A stretch of 64,000 nt of DNA, taken from NCBI GenBank assembly GCA_001599595.1, contig BCHH01000008.1:2532650-2596649 (forward strand), in the 5' to 3' direction. The DNA is from Beverwykella pulmonaria. Its lineage: Eukaryota > Ascomycota > Dothideomycetes > Pleosporales > Melanommataceae. The notes under the pieces were generated by a model, which did no database searches, had not been told where the DNA came from, and saw nothing but the letters and a program-made list of their open reading frames with translations. Shown piece by piece: positions 44,701 to 55,553 of the stretch. Both the position numbers and the translations under genes were made by a program. The stretch's first letter is position 1. Each line of letters begins with the position of its first letter.

Positions 44701-45261
44701 TCATACATTCCTAATTTGTGTCAATATCCCTCCACGACTCCGGCGGTCGATGTTTGGACGCCCGTAGCTTCTAACACCCGTCACTATGGGCGTGCAGAAA
44801 CGGGTGAGACGACGAAGCGTCACTGGCGTTCAGATGTCCACGGCGCGGTGAGCACCGTTTATGAAGAGTACGATAGTCTCGAGGATCATGAGCGCCTCTA
44901 TGAACCAGAACACCAGGAATCTACTTTCGATCAGAGATACCCAGAACGTTCGCAAAATCATGGCAAGTGGTTCCCGCTGTTCCCCGGCGACAAAGGACCG
45001 TCCATGGACGCTTTGAAAGAGACGGAGCGACAGAAGAAAGAGGACGAGAACTTTGCGGCTACAGTGGCTGCGAGTTTGCAGGAGTTTGAGGGCGAATGGA
45101 TGAGCGATCATGAGAGTGAGATTGCAAAGGATCCGGTCTTCAGGAGGGAAATAGAAGGAGAAAGGGATTGGGATTGGACGACACGGAAGAAGAACAAGGC
45201 GCAACGAAGGGAGGAGGAGGTGGATGAGCTGCTTAGGGATTGGACAACTGTGTTCGAATAG
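41726..45261 (+). CDS. Multidomain protein: STAND-type N-terminus, coiled coil, ubiquitin-like domain, two RA-like repeats
   Basis: Exons 41726-42156, 42211-42345, 42390-43317 and 43372-45261 give 1127 residues; the 44-nt second intron is the least certain. Residues 1-150 (IGLIASVIQVAGAGLKLSQT) match the fungal N-terminal domain of STAND/NACHT signalling proteins. Residues ~290-470 are a charged coiled coil with EEEAAKRRAEEEAA repeats. At ~475-560 a ubiquitin-like domain spans the last intron (FALPFHLCSTWQGMHNLI, LLNADGEIILPSYWDSAIQP). Two related ~80-residue units follow at ~685-765 and ~805-890 (TFKSWGxPLTAKTxEVLAxGH, DDYxLII, then QPLLIFQTLF or RPLLLLQNLS and a closing LVYE); they resemble Ste50-type Ras-association domains. 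The C-terminus is charged. Function is unknown, probably signalling. Confidence 0.75.
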
Positions 45262-45593
45262 GGAACAACTGTCCTCGTTGATGGAGGTAGCTCGGCTGCT
45301 TGGATGTGTGGTCATGTAGTTAGATCTCGACCTGGTCTCAAGTCTAATGGGTCAAGACGACTCTTGATCCTAGATCTATTCACAGAGTAGGAACGACAAA
45401 GTCCAACTTGGAACGCTTTCGTCATAATTGTCACGCCCGAGGTCTTCGCTTTCTCACGGAAAAGCAACCGCATGGTCCAAGCTTCTAAGAGCAAACCAAC
45501 CATCGTCTCCCCTGCGTGCAGTACCTCCGCACCTCCACAAGCAATATACGTCCACTGCCATGACCCGCAAGCAGTCACACATATAACGTTGCT
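45262..45593. other. Intergenic
   Basis: A short stretch between two plus-strand genes. It holds the 3' UTR of the multidomain gene and the promoter of the malonyltransferase; nothing else is seen. Confidence 0.45.
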
Positions 45594-46870
45594 ATGTCGA
45601 ATCCCTTCATACCAGTCGCGAGGCACGCCTTTCGTCTCCGTGTACCCTGTGCGCAATGCCAACGCGGGCAGCTGAGCGGCAGGAGGGGAAGGTGGATGAG
45701 CACCGCGCCGCCGACAAAGCGACCGAAGACGGCCATCTTCTTCCCAGGCATGCAGCACCCGATCCCTTTCCTTTTCCCTTCCAGTAATTGACTCCTCTAG
45801 GCCAAGGCGTCCAGAGAGTGGGCATGGTCTCGCCATGGCTCTCCGCCTTCCCCTCCACCGCGCGCCCCATCCTCGAAGAAATCGACTCCGTCCTCCAACT
45901 TCCCCTCACGCGAATAATCGAATCCGGCACCAATGCCAAGCTCACACAAACCGAGAACGCCCAGCCAGCCATCATGGCGACCTCGATCCTGATACTACGT
46001 GTCATGGAGCAGGAATTCGGGTTCAAGACATCGGAGCGCGTGGACATTACGCTCGGACACTCCTTGGGAGAATTCGCGGCGCTGGTTGCAGGTGGATATT
46101 TAAAGTTTGACGACGCGCTGAAGTTGGTGAGGAAGAGGGCCGTGGTCATGTCCGAGTGCTCGCGCGCAGCAAGGGAGCAACAAGGCGGGGAGTTTGGCAT
46201 GATTGCGCTGGTGTGCGAGTCGGAGGCGCATCTCAAGTCGCTGATCTCTGGGATCTGGGAGTTCCTCGATCTGTCGAGCGACGGGAGTAAAACAGATAGC
46301 GCCGAGACTCGGCCAGCGGTTCAACAGGTCACGATTGCGAACATCAACTCGAAGAACCAGATCGTGCTGAGCGGCAGCATTGAGAGGATTCACACGCTGT
46401 TGGCCAACTTGCGGCAATTTGGAGGCCACGATCCACGCCATGTGCGGTTGAAGAGCGATTCCCCGTTTCACAGTAATTTGATGAAGCCCGCGCAAGAGAT
46501 GATGATGGACTTACTATACGAAGAAAGAGAGGACGGCTCGGATATTATCACCTGGCCGGGGGTCATGCCGTGTATTTCGAATGTGTCCGGCAGACCGTTT
46601 CAAAATAGAGGGCAACTGAAGGATTTGCTGGCGAGGAGTTGCGTGGAGACGGTACAGTGGTGGCGGTCTGTCAAATACTTGCATGAGGAAGAGAAGGTGA
46701 GAAGATACGTGGGGATTGGACCGGGCAAGGTGGGGAGGAATCTTGTTGGGAAGGAGGTGGGCATGAAGGGCGCGGTGAAGGGGGGTGGGGTTTGGGGGAT
46801 CACTAGCCCGAAGGAGATGGAGGAGGTCGTCAGAGCGCTAGATGACACTGAGCAGGCGGGCGAAGATTGA
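45594..46870 (+). CDS. mct1: Mitochondrial malonyl-CoA:ACP transacylase
   Basis: Exons 45594-45747 and 45801-46870 encode 407 residues. The first ~40 residues are rich in Arg, Ala and Gly with no acids, a mitochondrial presequence. The core has FFPGQGVQRVGM, TENAQPAIMATS, LGHSLGEFAAL (nucleophile Ser), RKRAVVM (carboxylate-binding Arg) and SDSPFHSNLM (catalytic His), in FabD order. It loads malonyl groups on the mitochondrial acyl carrier protein for type II fatty-acid synthesis, which supplies lipoate. The intron has a GC donor (CCCAG|GCATGC) and CTAG acceptor; only this join restores PGQGVQ. Confidence 0.9.
45748..45800 (+). other. GC-AG intron of the mct1 gene
   Basis: There is no GT between the conserved FFPG codons and the acceptor that could keep the frame. 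The GCATGC donor follows a consensus CAG exon end. Confidence 0.75.
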
Positions 46871-47198
46871 AGCATACCGGGCAATTAATCCAAAACATGA
46901 TAATAGGTGAATCCGAACTCACCAAGGAACCGACCTCACCAGAACACAACAGACGAAGACATGCCGGTCAAGACTCGGAATTGCGATAGAGTGGAAGGAA
47001 GCATTCTTCTGCTTGTATCTATTCCCACTACTTAGACTTCCCAAGTCTCAAAACGCAAAGTTCAAGAAACTGTCCTCTTGTTCTCTGCCATGCCTAGAGT
47101 GTGCCCCACAAAGCCCCGAAGTCTATAAGGAAGTTTATCCAAGAGTCACTACCTCACATCCACCCACACCTATCATGTGCGCCATGATACCGCCCCAC
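46871..47198. other. Convergent 3' region
   Basis: This lies between the 3' ends of mct1 (plus) and the SDR gene (minus). Nothing else is seen. Confidence 0.45.
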
Positions 47199-48563
47199 CT
47201 AGCCGCCCTGGACGTTGAGCCCAGCATCGACCTGAATCCTCATCCCCGTCATACTCGTATTTTTGGCCAACATGATGAACGCATCGACGCAGTCCTGGAG
47301 ATACGTTTCGTGCTTTAGCACCGCCTTGTCCTTGGTGGCGCTAATGATCTCCTCCGAGTACCGCAGACCCTAGAATGACTTCTCAGAACACCATTCGCCG
47401 TGTGCAGTAAGTAGAGATATTAGGGGGAATTGGTAGTGGGAGGGTGGTTTGGACGTACCCATTCCGTCAACAACAACCCCGGCAGCACGGTATTAACCCG
47501 GATTTTGGGCCCCTGTGTTGTGGCGAGGCACTTGACGAGTTGGAGTTGCGCGGCCTTGGTCACTGCATATGCCATGGAAGAACCGCCTTGGGACACCGCC
47601 TTTCATCCAAACATCAATCAGAAAACTGCGAAGTACTTGGTCAAGGTGCAAGGGAAACGCACCGCGATAGAACCAGTAGTAATCAGCACGCCGCCCTCGG
47701 GGTTCGCGTTGAATGTGGGTTTTGCCGCTTTGAGGAGCGCGTGCGGGCCTTTGACGTTGGCGGCCCAGCACTAGAATCGTCAATGGGAGAGAGGGGGACA
47801 GGGAGAGATGGAGAAAGAGAAGAGACGTACTTTATCCCACTCGGACTCATCCATGGCGTCGAGGTCACCGAAAGTTGTGAATTTAGTCCAGCCCTGCTGT
47901 CTTGTTAGCTTATGTCTGAACTTGAGGCTTGAAGTATAGAATATCCTTTGTATGTTGGAGTGAAATACAGGAAGACAGTAAAAAGTTAGAGAACACACAC
48001 CGCATTAGCAATCACAATATCAATGCCACCCAACTGTTCAATCGTGTCTTGGACGACTTTCTTGCACTCGGTTGGGGAGCACATGTCCTGGTTCCCTTGA
48101 AATCAGCATACCCCAACCCTCACGCATGCGGAAGCAGGCTTGCTCACGGCTTTTATCGTCACAGCCTTGATGCCATGTTTCTCGCACTCTGCTTTGACTT
48201 TCTCGGCTGGCTCGACTCGATTGAAGTAGTTGATGGCAATGTTACATCCTTCTTTTGCGAAGGAGGTGGAGATGAGCTCGCCAAGACCACTTTGCTACGC
48301 ATCAGTAAGCTGCTCAAGTGCGAATTTTGAAGAGCTCAGGTACAGATATAGCAGAAACATGTGGTAGGTAGAAGGCGGAAATAATGCTGGGGGATAGGTT
48401 CGAAAGAGAATTGTGTAGCTTGATTGTAAAATGTGAAACATTGAGAAAAGCACACACATTCCCAAGAAGAGAGAAGAAAAAAAAAGATGCAATTCATTTG
48501 GTAATAGACGTACGCTGAGCCGCCAGTGACAAGCACGTTCTTGCCTTTGAGGTCGTATGGCAT
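47199..48563 (-). CDS. Short-chain dehydrogenase/reductase, seven exons
   Basis: Exons 48514-48563, 48148-48289, 48001-48087, 47831-47893, 47663-47770, 47459-47599 and 47199-47369 close exactly to 253 residues, the normal classical SDR length. Motifs are VLVTGGSAGLGE (cofactor), IANAGWT, NVKG, TTGSIA (Ser) and YAVTK (Tyr and Lys), so the catalytic set is complete. An Asn-Tyr-Phe-Asn-Arg stretch after beta-2 fits NADP(H) preference. The C-terminus MRIQVDAGLNVQGG is typical for sugar/polyol or 3-ketoacyl reductase-like SDRs. The substrate is unknown. Intron 1 is 224 nt, the longest in the window; all others are short. Confidence 0.85.
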
Positions 48564-49047
48564 GGTGGAAGGAGGGAATGGTTGTTCCCTCAATCGATTC
48601 AAGGAAGAGCCGATTAGGATAGACGAATTTTCAATACAGCCAGCCTTCAACCAAGATCCAAACAAGGCTGTGGTGTAGTTGATTCAGTGTCAATTTCAAT
48701 TGAAGGTACGAGTTTTGGGTCGTAGGTATGATGGGAGTTGATGTGGGGCGGGCAAGAACTCCCCGCTATTTATATATCATCTATCCGGCTTACGTTACCT
48801 CGGTACGATTAAAGGTGACTCTAAAGCAAATCTCGCAAGAAAATGAAGGACGAGAATTGGCCCTGCAGAGTACTGTTCTAACTGCTTTCTAACAATGATT
48901 CAAGGTACCTGTTCACATCCAAAATTGCTCTTCTTATCACCATTCCAACACCGGCTCTCCGCTATCAATAATCCAGGACCGGCAAAACCCAAACGTAAAA
49001 GCAATTCCCCCTACTTCTTCTTTCTTGCTTCTTCCCCCCTTGGTACT
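48564..49047. other. Intergenic between two minus-strand genes
   Basis: Contains the SDR promoter and the 3' UTR of Med5. No other feature is seen. Confidence 0.5.
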
Positions 49048-52000
49048 CTACATATTATTGAAGTCGAGCCCCCACTCATCATCATCATCCCCCATCCCCA
49101 TCCCCATTTCCCCAATATCGCCCAGGTCCAGATCCGGCAAGACCCCCAAATCCGCACTCATATCGCCCGCAGCCTCCGCCCCAACGCCCATCCCACTCAA
49201 ATCTAGCGCGCCGCCCGCAGCCATATCCATATGCTCGTCCAAGCTGTGCTGCAGCGCCTGTTTGTCCATGCCCATATCCCCGCCAGCAGCGATGGTTGCG
49301 GCGGCGGCATCGTTCATGGCTTTGTCGAGGTCTGGCATGTTCGAAGTTTGTACGTCTACGATACCTACATTTGGGAGGTCAATTTGCACAGTCGGAAGCC
49401 CAGATTGCGCGACGGCGGCGATTTGTGTTTCGACGCGTCTATGCAAACGGACTATTGTCTCGGCGGCCAGAGGGTCGGTGGACACCAGACTCGCGGCGTT
49501 GTCAAATTCGACCTTCAGCATTTCGCGAAGATTCATGCGCGTCCGTGGTGGGGAGGGCGCTGGAGTGAGACTGCCCACCCAATCTATAGGTAGAGCGCTG
49601 TTCTCGATGGTAGGCGCGCAGATGAGAGCTACGCCGATGTCGAGGGCTGCAGCGCCGTTGCCAGCGTCGGTTTGGGCTTTGACTTCCTCGATGATGGCGC
49701 GGAGGGTGCGGGAGGCGCCAATGATATTGACGCACGCGTAGACCTGGCGGTGGGTATAGCTGGGTGGATTGAGTTGGAGAGAGTTTGCTGATGCCCATTG
49801 TGACAACTGTTGGATGGTGTGGCGTAGAGAAGTGTTCAGAGTGTTGTGGGGCGCGTTGGTCCATTGCTCAAGCTCGGTCATGGACGAGTAGATAGAGCGC
49901 TCGTAGTTAAGATTGCCTTTGATGGCTTGCAAAAGCGGTTCGATATCTGTGCGATTCGGGTGGCGCCGTTTGAGCGTGCGGAAGCATTTCTCAAGGCGGC
50001 TTGAAACAATCGACATTATCGTCGAATGCATGGCTTGGGCATCACCGGAAGATGGAGCCGATCGGATCAACTTGTGGAACATTTGCATTAGGACATCGAG
50101 ATCCTGGTGAGTTTGTTTGAGCGCATGGCATGACATCCAGGTCAGTCCGCCGACTAAGGATGGTAGCAGAAAGGTCTCGTGGAGGTCTGAAAAGATTAGT
50201 TGGAAGGGGTGCAACTGAGTCTTGTGTGCCACTTACATTCTAGGCCTCCTTTTACAGAGTCTAAAGATAGAACATCTGCAGAACATGCCATCACGGTTTG
50301 GCTGAAGAGGGTTGGCACTATTAGATAAAAGTCCTGGGGTCGACACGAAGCGAAGACCTCGTTGCTGAGGCCTTCTTTATCCGAGTCGTAAAATCCCCGA
50401 AGCCAACTTCCAAGCTGTCTTCCTTGCTCATCGGTCAACTCATCTGGGATCATGCTATGGTGCCCGCGCACGAGAAGCTGTGCAATGAATGAATCGTGAG
50501 TGATGCCAAGGTCGTGGTAGGTCAAGTCGAACCGATAGACAAAAGCCAAAATGAGGACAAGGACAGCTCCAAATTCGTCATATAGTGGCTGGTACTCGCC
50601 TAAATCCGTCAGCAGTGAATGCCATTACATTCAGCAATTTGATTACCTTGGTCGCCTTCATATCGCCACTCGTCCAGAAATAGGCACAGTGGTCGAAGAA
50701 TGCTAGCTGGTGAAGTGAATTGGAGAATGACGTCCAACACCTGTGGTTTTTTGGACAGCAAATTGCAGATCGTTTTAAGATACATGGTCAATTGCGTTTC
50801 ACACATGTGCGATATGAACTGTGAGGGGTCAACACGAGCATCCCCAAAATGGGTCAGACGTTTCGCCATACCTCTGTGACTGCTGCCACAATAGCACCAG
50901 CGTTTCCATCAAGATTTTCTAGCTCATCAATGAACATATTGACTTTTTCAAAGTTGCCTTTGCATTGGCTAAGCAGGTCTTTCTTGCCATATTTCGTCTC
51001 TGGAGGTCCCTGCATCGGTGTTTCTCCAAGCAAGCGCTCGATGCCATTAGCAGGTAATAGGCCATGGAGAAGGCAAGCATTGAGGAAATCTTGTCGAACA
51101 TCCGAGAGGGAGTTGTTACCTCCCATGATATCATCAAAGCCCTGAGAGAATGCTGGGAAGGCATTGGGATCGACGTGGCTGAGGGCTTGAGTGATGCACA
51201 ACTCGGAAGTGATGGGATAAATCGATGCAGTGAGTTGTGAAAGCAAAATGGGGACTTTGTTGACTAGGAAGGATTTCAGTGAGAACATGGTCTGGCTTGA
51301 TTCACTCCGGTACATGGCATTTGCCAAGACATCAAAAGCAGCAGTTATCAAATCCGTAGCCATATTCTGGGAGTCAATCTACTCGGGTTATTCATATGCA
51401 CTAGACGCGATTGGGGCTTCACCTACTTTATACCGAGAATGCAAGTAATTTATAATTGTGTAGTGATCTGTGAGAGGCCGCGCAACAAGCTGGCACAATC
51501 AGAACGGCTCCAGTGTCATGATTGGATGGAGATTACCAAGGAATTGAGGAATATGTAAAGCCCTGCTCGGGTGTTGAGCAATGGTAAGTCTATAACCCCT
51601 TCTAGTTGAAGGGCGGCGACTTCAAGCCTGGCGTTTTCGCTTGCATCTCCATTGGCATTCGCAAGTGACTTGTCGTGGAAGTCGTGCTCTTTTTGAGAGA
51701 GACCCAGCCGCTCGGAGATTTGAATCGAAGTTTGCGATAGAAATGGTATGAAGGTAGATAACGATTGTGTGAAGTTCTTTCGGACCTCTAGCAATCAAGT
51801 AAGCACATGGTCATTCATTTCCGGGCAGACAACGAGCGAAGCTCTAATCAGCGTTGGAAAGCCTCATCCAAGATACGGGCTGAACGCGCCTACCTTTGAG
51901 ATCCTCCTTAGCCAGCAACTCGAGGATTCTGATATTCTCAATCAAGCCCACGAGGAGCATGCCGAGAGCCTCGCGGACATTGATAGACTGCTGCTGGGGG

Positions 52001-52515
52001 TGCTGCTGGATGCCGGCCATGGCTTGAATCATGGAATCGCTGGTATGCGACGCAACCATGGCAGACATCCACCCCGTCACGATGGTCAAGGTTCGTACAG
52101 CCTCGGCATTAGAAACGGGTCGCTCTCCGGTTGAGAATGCCTTGTGCAGACGGTGAAAGATGATCTCTTCCAGCTCTGGGGGATTGAGCCATCGGGATAG
52201 GTCTTCTTTGGATGCGACACCCTCATCGCCTGCCCTTGCCGGACGATCTCTCGAATATTGGAAGGCTGCAGAGAGCACATCCGACGCGTCCACCTTTTTC
52301 AATGCTAGCAAACGCTCGACGTAGACGATGACGCGCGGATCAAGGCTGTTCGCGGCGGCTGAGCGCGGCCTCAGTAAGAGTGCTGCGAGCTTCCTTCCTG
52401 GCAATGGCGATTTCCCATGGAGTTGAGTGGCTGCGGCGTCGAAAAAATCAGCACGAGTCCGGTTTTCAAGGCATCGGTCCAGGAAGAGGGTCCACTCCTT
52501 GATTAGGGAATCCAT
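49048..52515 (-). CDS. med5: Mediator complex subunit 5 (Med5/Nut1)
   Basis: Seven exons (51894-52515, 51537-51787, 51427-51489, 50872-51366, 50647-50818, 50237-50599, 49048-50186) sum to exactly 1034 codons plus stop, with introns of ~50-110 nt. The start MDSLIKEWTLFLDRCLENR is the Med5 N-terminus. Conserved stretches include RPLTDHYTIINYLHSRYK, which lies on its own 63-nt exon, TEFISHMCETQLTMYLKT, LAFVYRFDLTYHDLGI, SWLRGFYDSDKEGLS and YLHETFLLPSLVGGLTWM; the tail is acidic (DDDDEWGLDFNNM). Med5 belongs to the Mediator tail, which relays activator signals to RNA polymerase II. Length is normal for Pezizomycotina. Confidence 0.93.
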
Positions 52516-53283
52516 GATCCATGAGAGACGGACGGCTCGAGGCGCCGACTGTGCGTCGGTTGTTAGCTTACGGTATTGAGCTGTGGTTGGTGGTTGGTGG
52601 TTGTGAAAGGGACGAGGTGGGCGTGGATACACAGAGTAGGGAGGTTTCGCAGCCGATCATGGCTTGGCGGCTACTGCAGAGTGACAGAAGCTCGGACGCG
52701 CGCGTCCAGTCCAAGACAATCGGAATGCACAATAGTGCCAACTTTAATTATATAACCCTCAAATTGGGAGGCCCCGAAGACAACTACCCTCTCACAGCAT
52801 GTGGGTAGTTAATCGTCGCCTGCGCAGTCAGCATTTACGGCCGTGCATGATTGGGGAGGGCCGTTTGACTAACCACCAGCTCGCAGTCTAGGAGCAGTTA
52901 AAAGGCTTGACATAGCCCTACCATATCTTAGTGCACGGCAGGAGAGATTATTGGTTCCAAGTGAATTATATCAGGCATTGCTGCACGTATCCGACTGTGG
53001 CTGGTGGGTCGCACACACCAGCTTGGCAAATTGCTTTCTTTTTTTTTTTTCCCTCGGGCCAACCACTACCCAGGCAGATCATTGCTGATCCCGATTTTGG
53101 TACCATTTCAATATGGATGTCCATCGGATGTATACATTCCTAATTAAGCAGACAGATCGGGCCACTGTGCGGGCCAACTATGCAGTCGCATTCCAACGCC
53201 AGCCATGCCATGCCTCGCTGAGCGCACGCGATTAAGCCCCAAGCAAACAACCGACAGTTTGACGCCATACTCCAAGGCCAAAA
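52516..53283. other. Intergenic
   Basis: The Med5 promoter side is followed by the 3' flank of the next minus-strand gene. It contains a pyrimidine run near 53035-53052. No supported gene is present. Confidence 0.5.
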
Positions 53284-54033
53284 TCACGACTCGCCGCGAC
53301 GGCTGGTTTCCTGTGCCTGGTCGTCCACATCAGGCGCTCGCGGGCCCACCATCCAATCCTCCATAGCCAGCCACTGACTCCAGGTCTTCTCGGCGCCCTC
53401 GATTTCGGCTAGCTGGACGTCCTGAAGGGGCTTGAGGAACGGAACCGATTCATGCGGGGACATGTCGTACTGATACTTGACTTTGGCCCACCCAACGCTC
53501 TTAGCCGCGAACAGGTAGTTGCGGCGCTCGCATTCGTGTACCGGGCCGACGCCTTTCCTCCAGTCGTCCCCGAAGAAGCCGTGCATAACGCCCTCTCTGT
53601 CCATTCCTGTGATAACGAGGCGTCGGATGTATGGCACCAGGGACACCCAGGTCGGGATCGGCTGGCCTCTGGAGTTGGCGACGGGGCCAGGTCTTTGCCA
53701 TGGCATGTTGTATGCTCCCGGTCCTGTAGGGTGAGGAAGGGGTGCAGTGGAGCTCATGATGGGGTTCGTCGTCCATTGGAAAGGCAGGCAGATGTTGATG
53801 AGGGCGGCCACTGCTTGGACGCCGTTGTCGTGCTGGGCGTGGTCGAGAAAGTAACGCTGGCAGCTCTGATACGCGGGGTGCCACTCGAAGATGTCGAATT
53901 GAGGCGTGCCGGCTGCATTTTGGCCCGCGCTAGACTCCCCAGACGAAGAGCTGGCGGCACCAGTAAAGGGAGGCCCTCGCGCGTGGAAGGTGGGGTAGCC
54001 CTGGGAGAAGGCCGATGTGAATGGGTTGGACAT
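53284..54033 (-). CDS. Conserved fungal protein of unknown function
   Basis: A single exon encodes 249 residues. The N-terminal ~50 residues are Ser/Gly-rich and disordered. The rest looks folded: FDIFEWHPAYQSCQRYFLDH, then VQAVAALINICLPFQW, a Pro-rich loop, PTWVSLVPYIRRLVITGMD and the striking HGFFGDDWRKGVGPVHECE block with RRNYLFAAKSVGWAKVKYQY. I recognise the latter as conserved among ascomycete proteins, some of which carry the unproven label of apoptosis-inhibitor-like; I do not rely on that name. No signal peptide, membrane segment or known catalytic motif is seen. Confidence 0.75.
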   Translation of the reverse strand: MSNPFTSAFSQGYPTFHARGPPFTGAASSSSGESSAGQNAAGTPQFDIFEWHPAYQSCQRYFLDHAQHDNGVQAVAALINICLPFQWTTNPIMSSTAPLPHPTGPGAYNMPWQRPGPVANSRGQPIPTWVSLVPYIRRLVITGMDREGVMHGFFGDDWRKGVGPVHECERRNYLFAAKSVGWAKVKYQYDMSPHESVPFLKPLQDVQLAEIEGAEKTWSQWLAMEDWMVGPRAPDVDDQAQETSRRGES

Positions 54034-55553
54034 GATGGACTACTGCAGGAAGGAGTGAACTACAGGAGCGAGCGATGTTAGCGCGTTTGTCGGCCGAGGA
54101 GGAGGAAGACCAGTTTTAAACGGCTAACTCACGTGGCGAGGCGGAATGGTCTCCCCGGAGCAGCGACGTCAGCACGCCGACTAGCGGTAGTTTGATGAGG
54201 CTCTTGGGGGTCTAGAATGATGGAGCGGAATTCAACGACGAAGGGCACGTGCACGCTGGCGAGCAGCAACGGCGCAACGATGGGAAGGCGGCTGTCAATG
54301 GCAAGCGTTGAGTGGAATGACGGTATAGCAGGATTCGAGGTTTATATCTACCAGGCGCGCTCCATGAGCAGCGCAAGATCGGATCCGGCTGTGGCTTCGG
54401 GCGCCTCCTACGATGCAAATATTGAGCGGTTCTCTTTTCCAAATGATCCTTGAGAAAATCGAGTCGAGGCGCAAAGGTCCCCCTGGCAAGATCTGCCCAG
54501 AATGCGTGCGCTGGGCCAATGAACGGACGCCTCTGCGAGCCTGCTGTGGCTTTGTCGTTCACGGTCGCCGTGGTGGTGGTGTAGCTTAAAGTGCAGATGC
54601 GGGCCTTGGGCAGTCGTCGTCAACACCATGGCGCGCGCACCAATCACGACTGCGATGGCGGTGCGTTTCAGCTGCCCTTCCGCGCAGTGTCGCGACTGTT
54701 GAGACTCGTGGTGCCGTGCTGCGTCCGACTTACCCCAGAGTGCCAGGTCCCGGGAGCAGCTGCTGGCTGTTGCGTTTTCGCTTAGGCTGCCGAGCGGCTT
54801 CGATTTCGGAGCGCGCGAGAGGAAAAAGGGCCAGGCCGATGGCCACCCACCGCGCAGTTCACGAATGGCTTCGGCTGTTTGTTTTTGTCAGCCAGGCGCG
54901 CGCAGCAGCCCGCGAGCATTCGCAAAGTCTCTGTCTGGCCGTCTTCGCCGACAGGGTGGATTGACGATGCACCCAACGCGGCAAGGCACCGCACAGGCAA
55001 CTCGCTTTGGGATGAGGCGAGCAGAGCGCTTTCCTATAGCGACGCCAGCAATGGCATCACGGACTTGTAGGGCTTGATTGTGTGCTCAAGTCGTATGCGC
55101 CCCGTGCGGTTCTGTGTCGTTGCCGGCCCAAAAGAGCCATGCGTCCTTAGCGACCACCCTATCAGTCCACCCACTATGGGCAAGGTGCTGGAACACTTGT
55201 ACGTCACCCCAGCCACAACTCTAAATGCTTGCTACACATGAAACGCGTCTTCACAGCTTGACCAGGGCCTCAGGCACGTAGCACAGCCACACTATTACCG
55301 CGTGCGGCGTAAAGAATTTGCCCCTCTCCAGGGCTGTAAACCCTTAACCACGCCGTCGGGACTACACTAACCCAGAGGGCACTGGGATAGCCGAGCAAGT
55401 CCATGATGACAAGGTGACCTGCAGCATCTGCATCGTCTGCATCATCGTGCCCTCGTGTCCTCCTTCCCTCCCAATCCCACTACCTCGTGGCTCGCCTATC
55501 TGACCTTTTGCGGCATCGAAGATCCTGCTGGCTACTGGACGACAGCTGCCAAT
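54034..55553. other. GC-rich divergent gap of about 1.5 kb
   Basis: This lies between the unknown minus-strand gene and the aldo-keto reductase. ORFs up to 116 codons occur on both strands but look compositional. It presumably contains both promoters. Confidence 0.45.
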
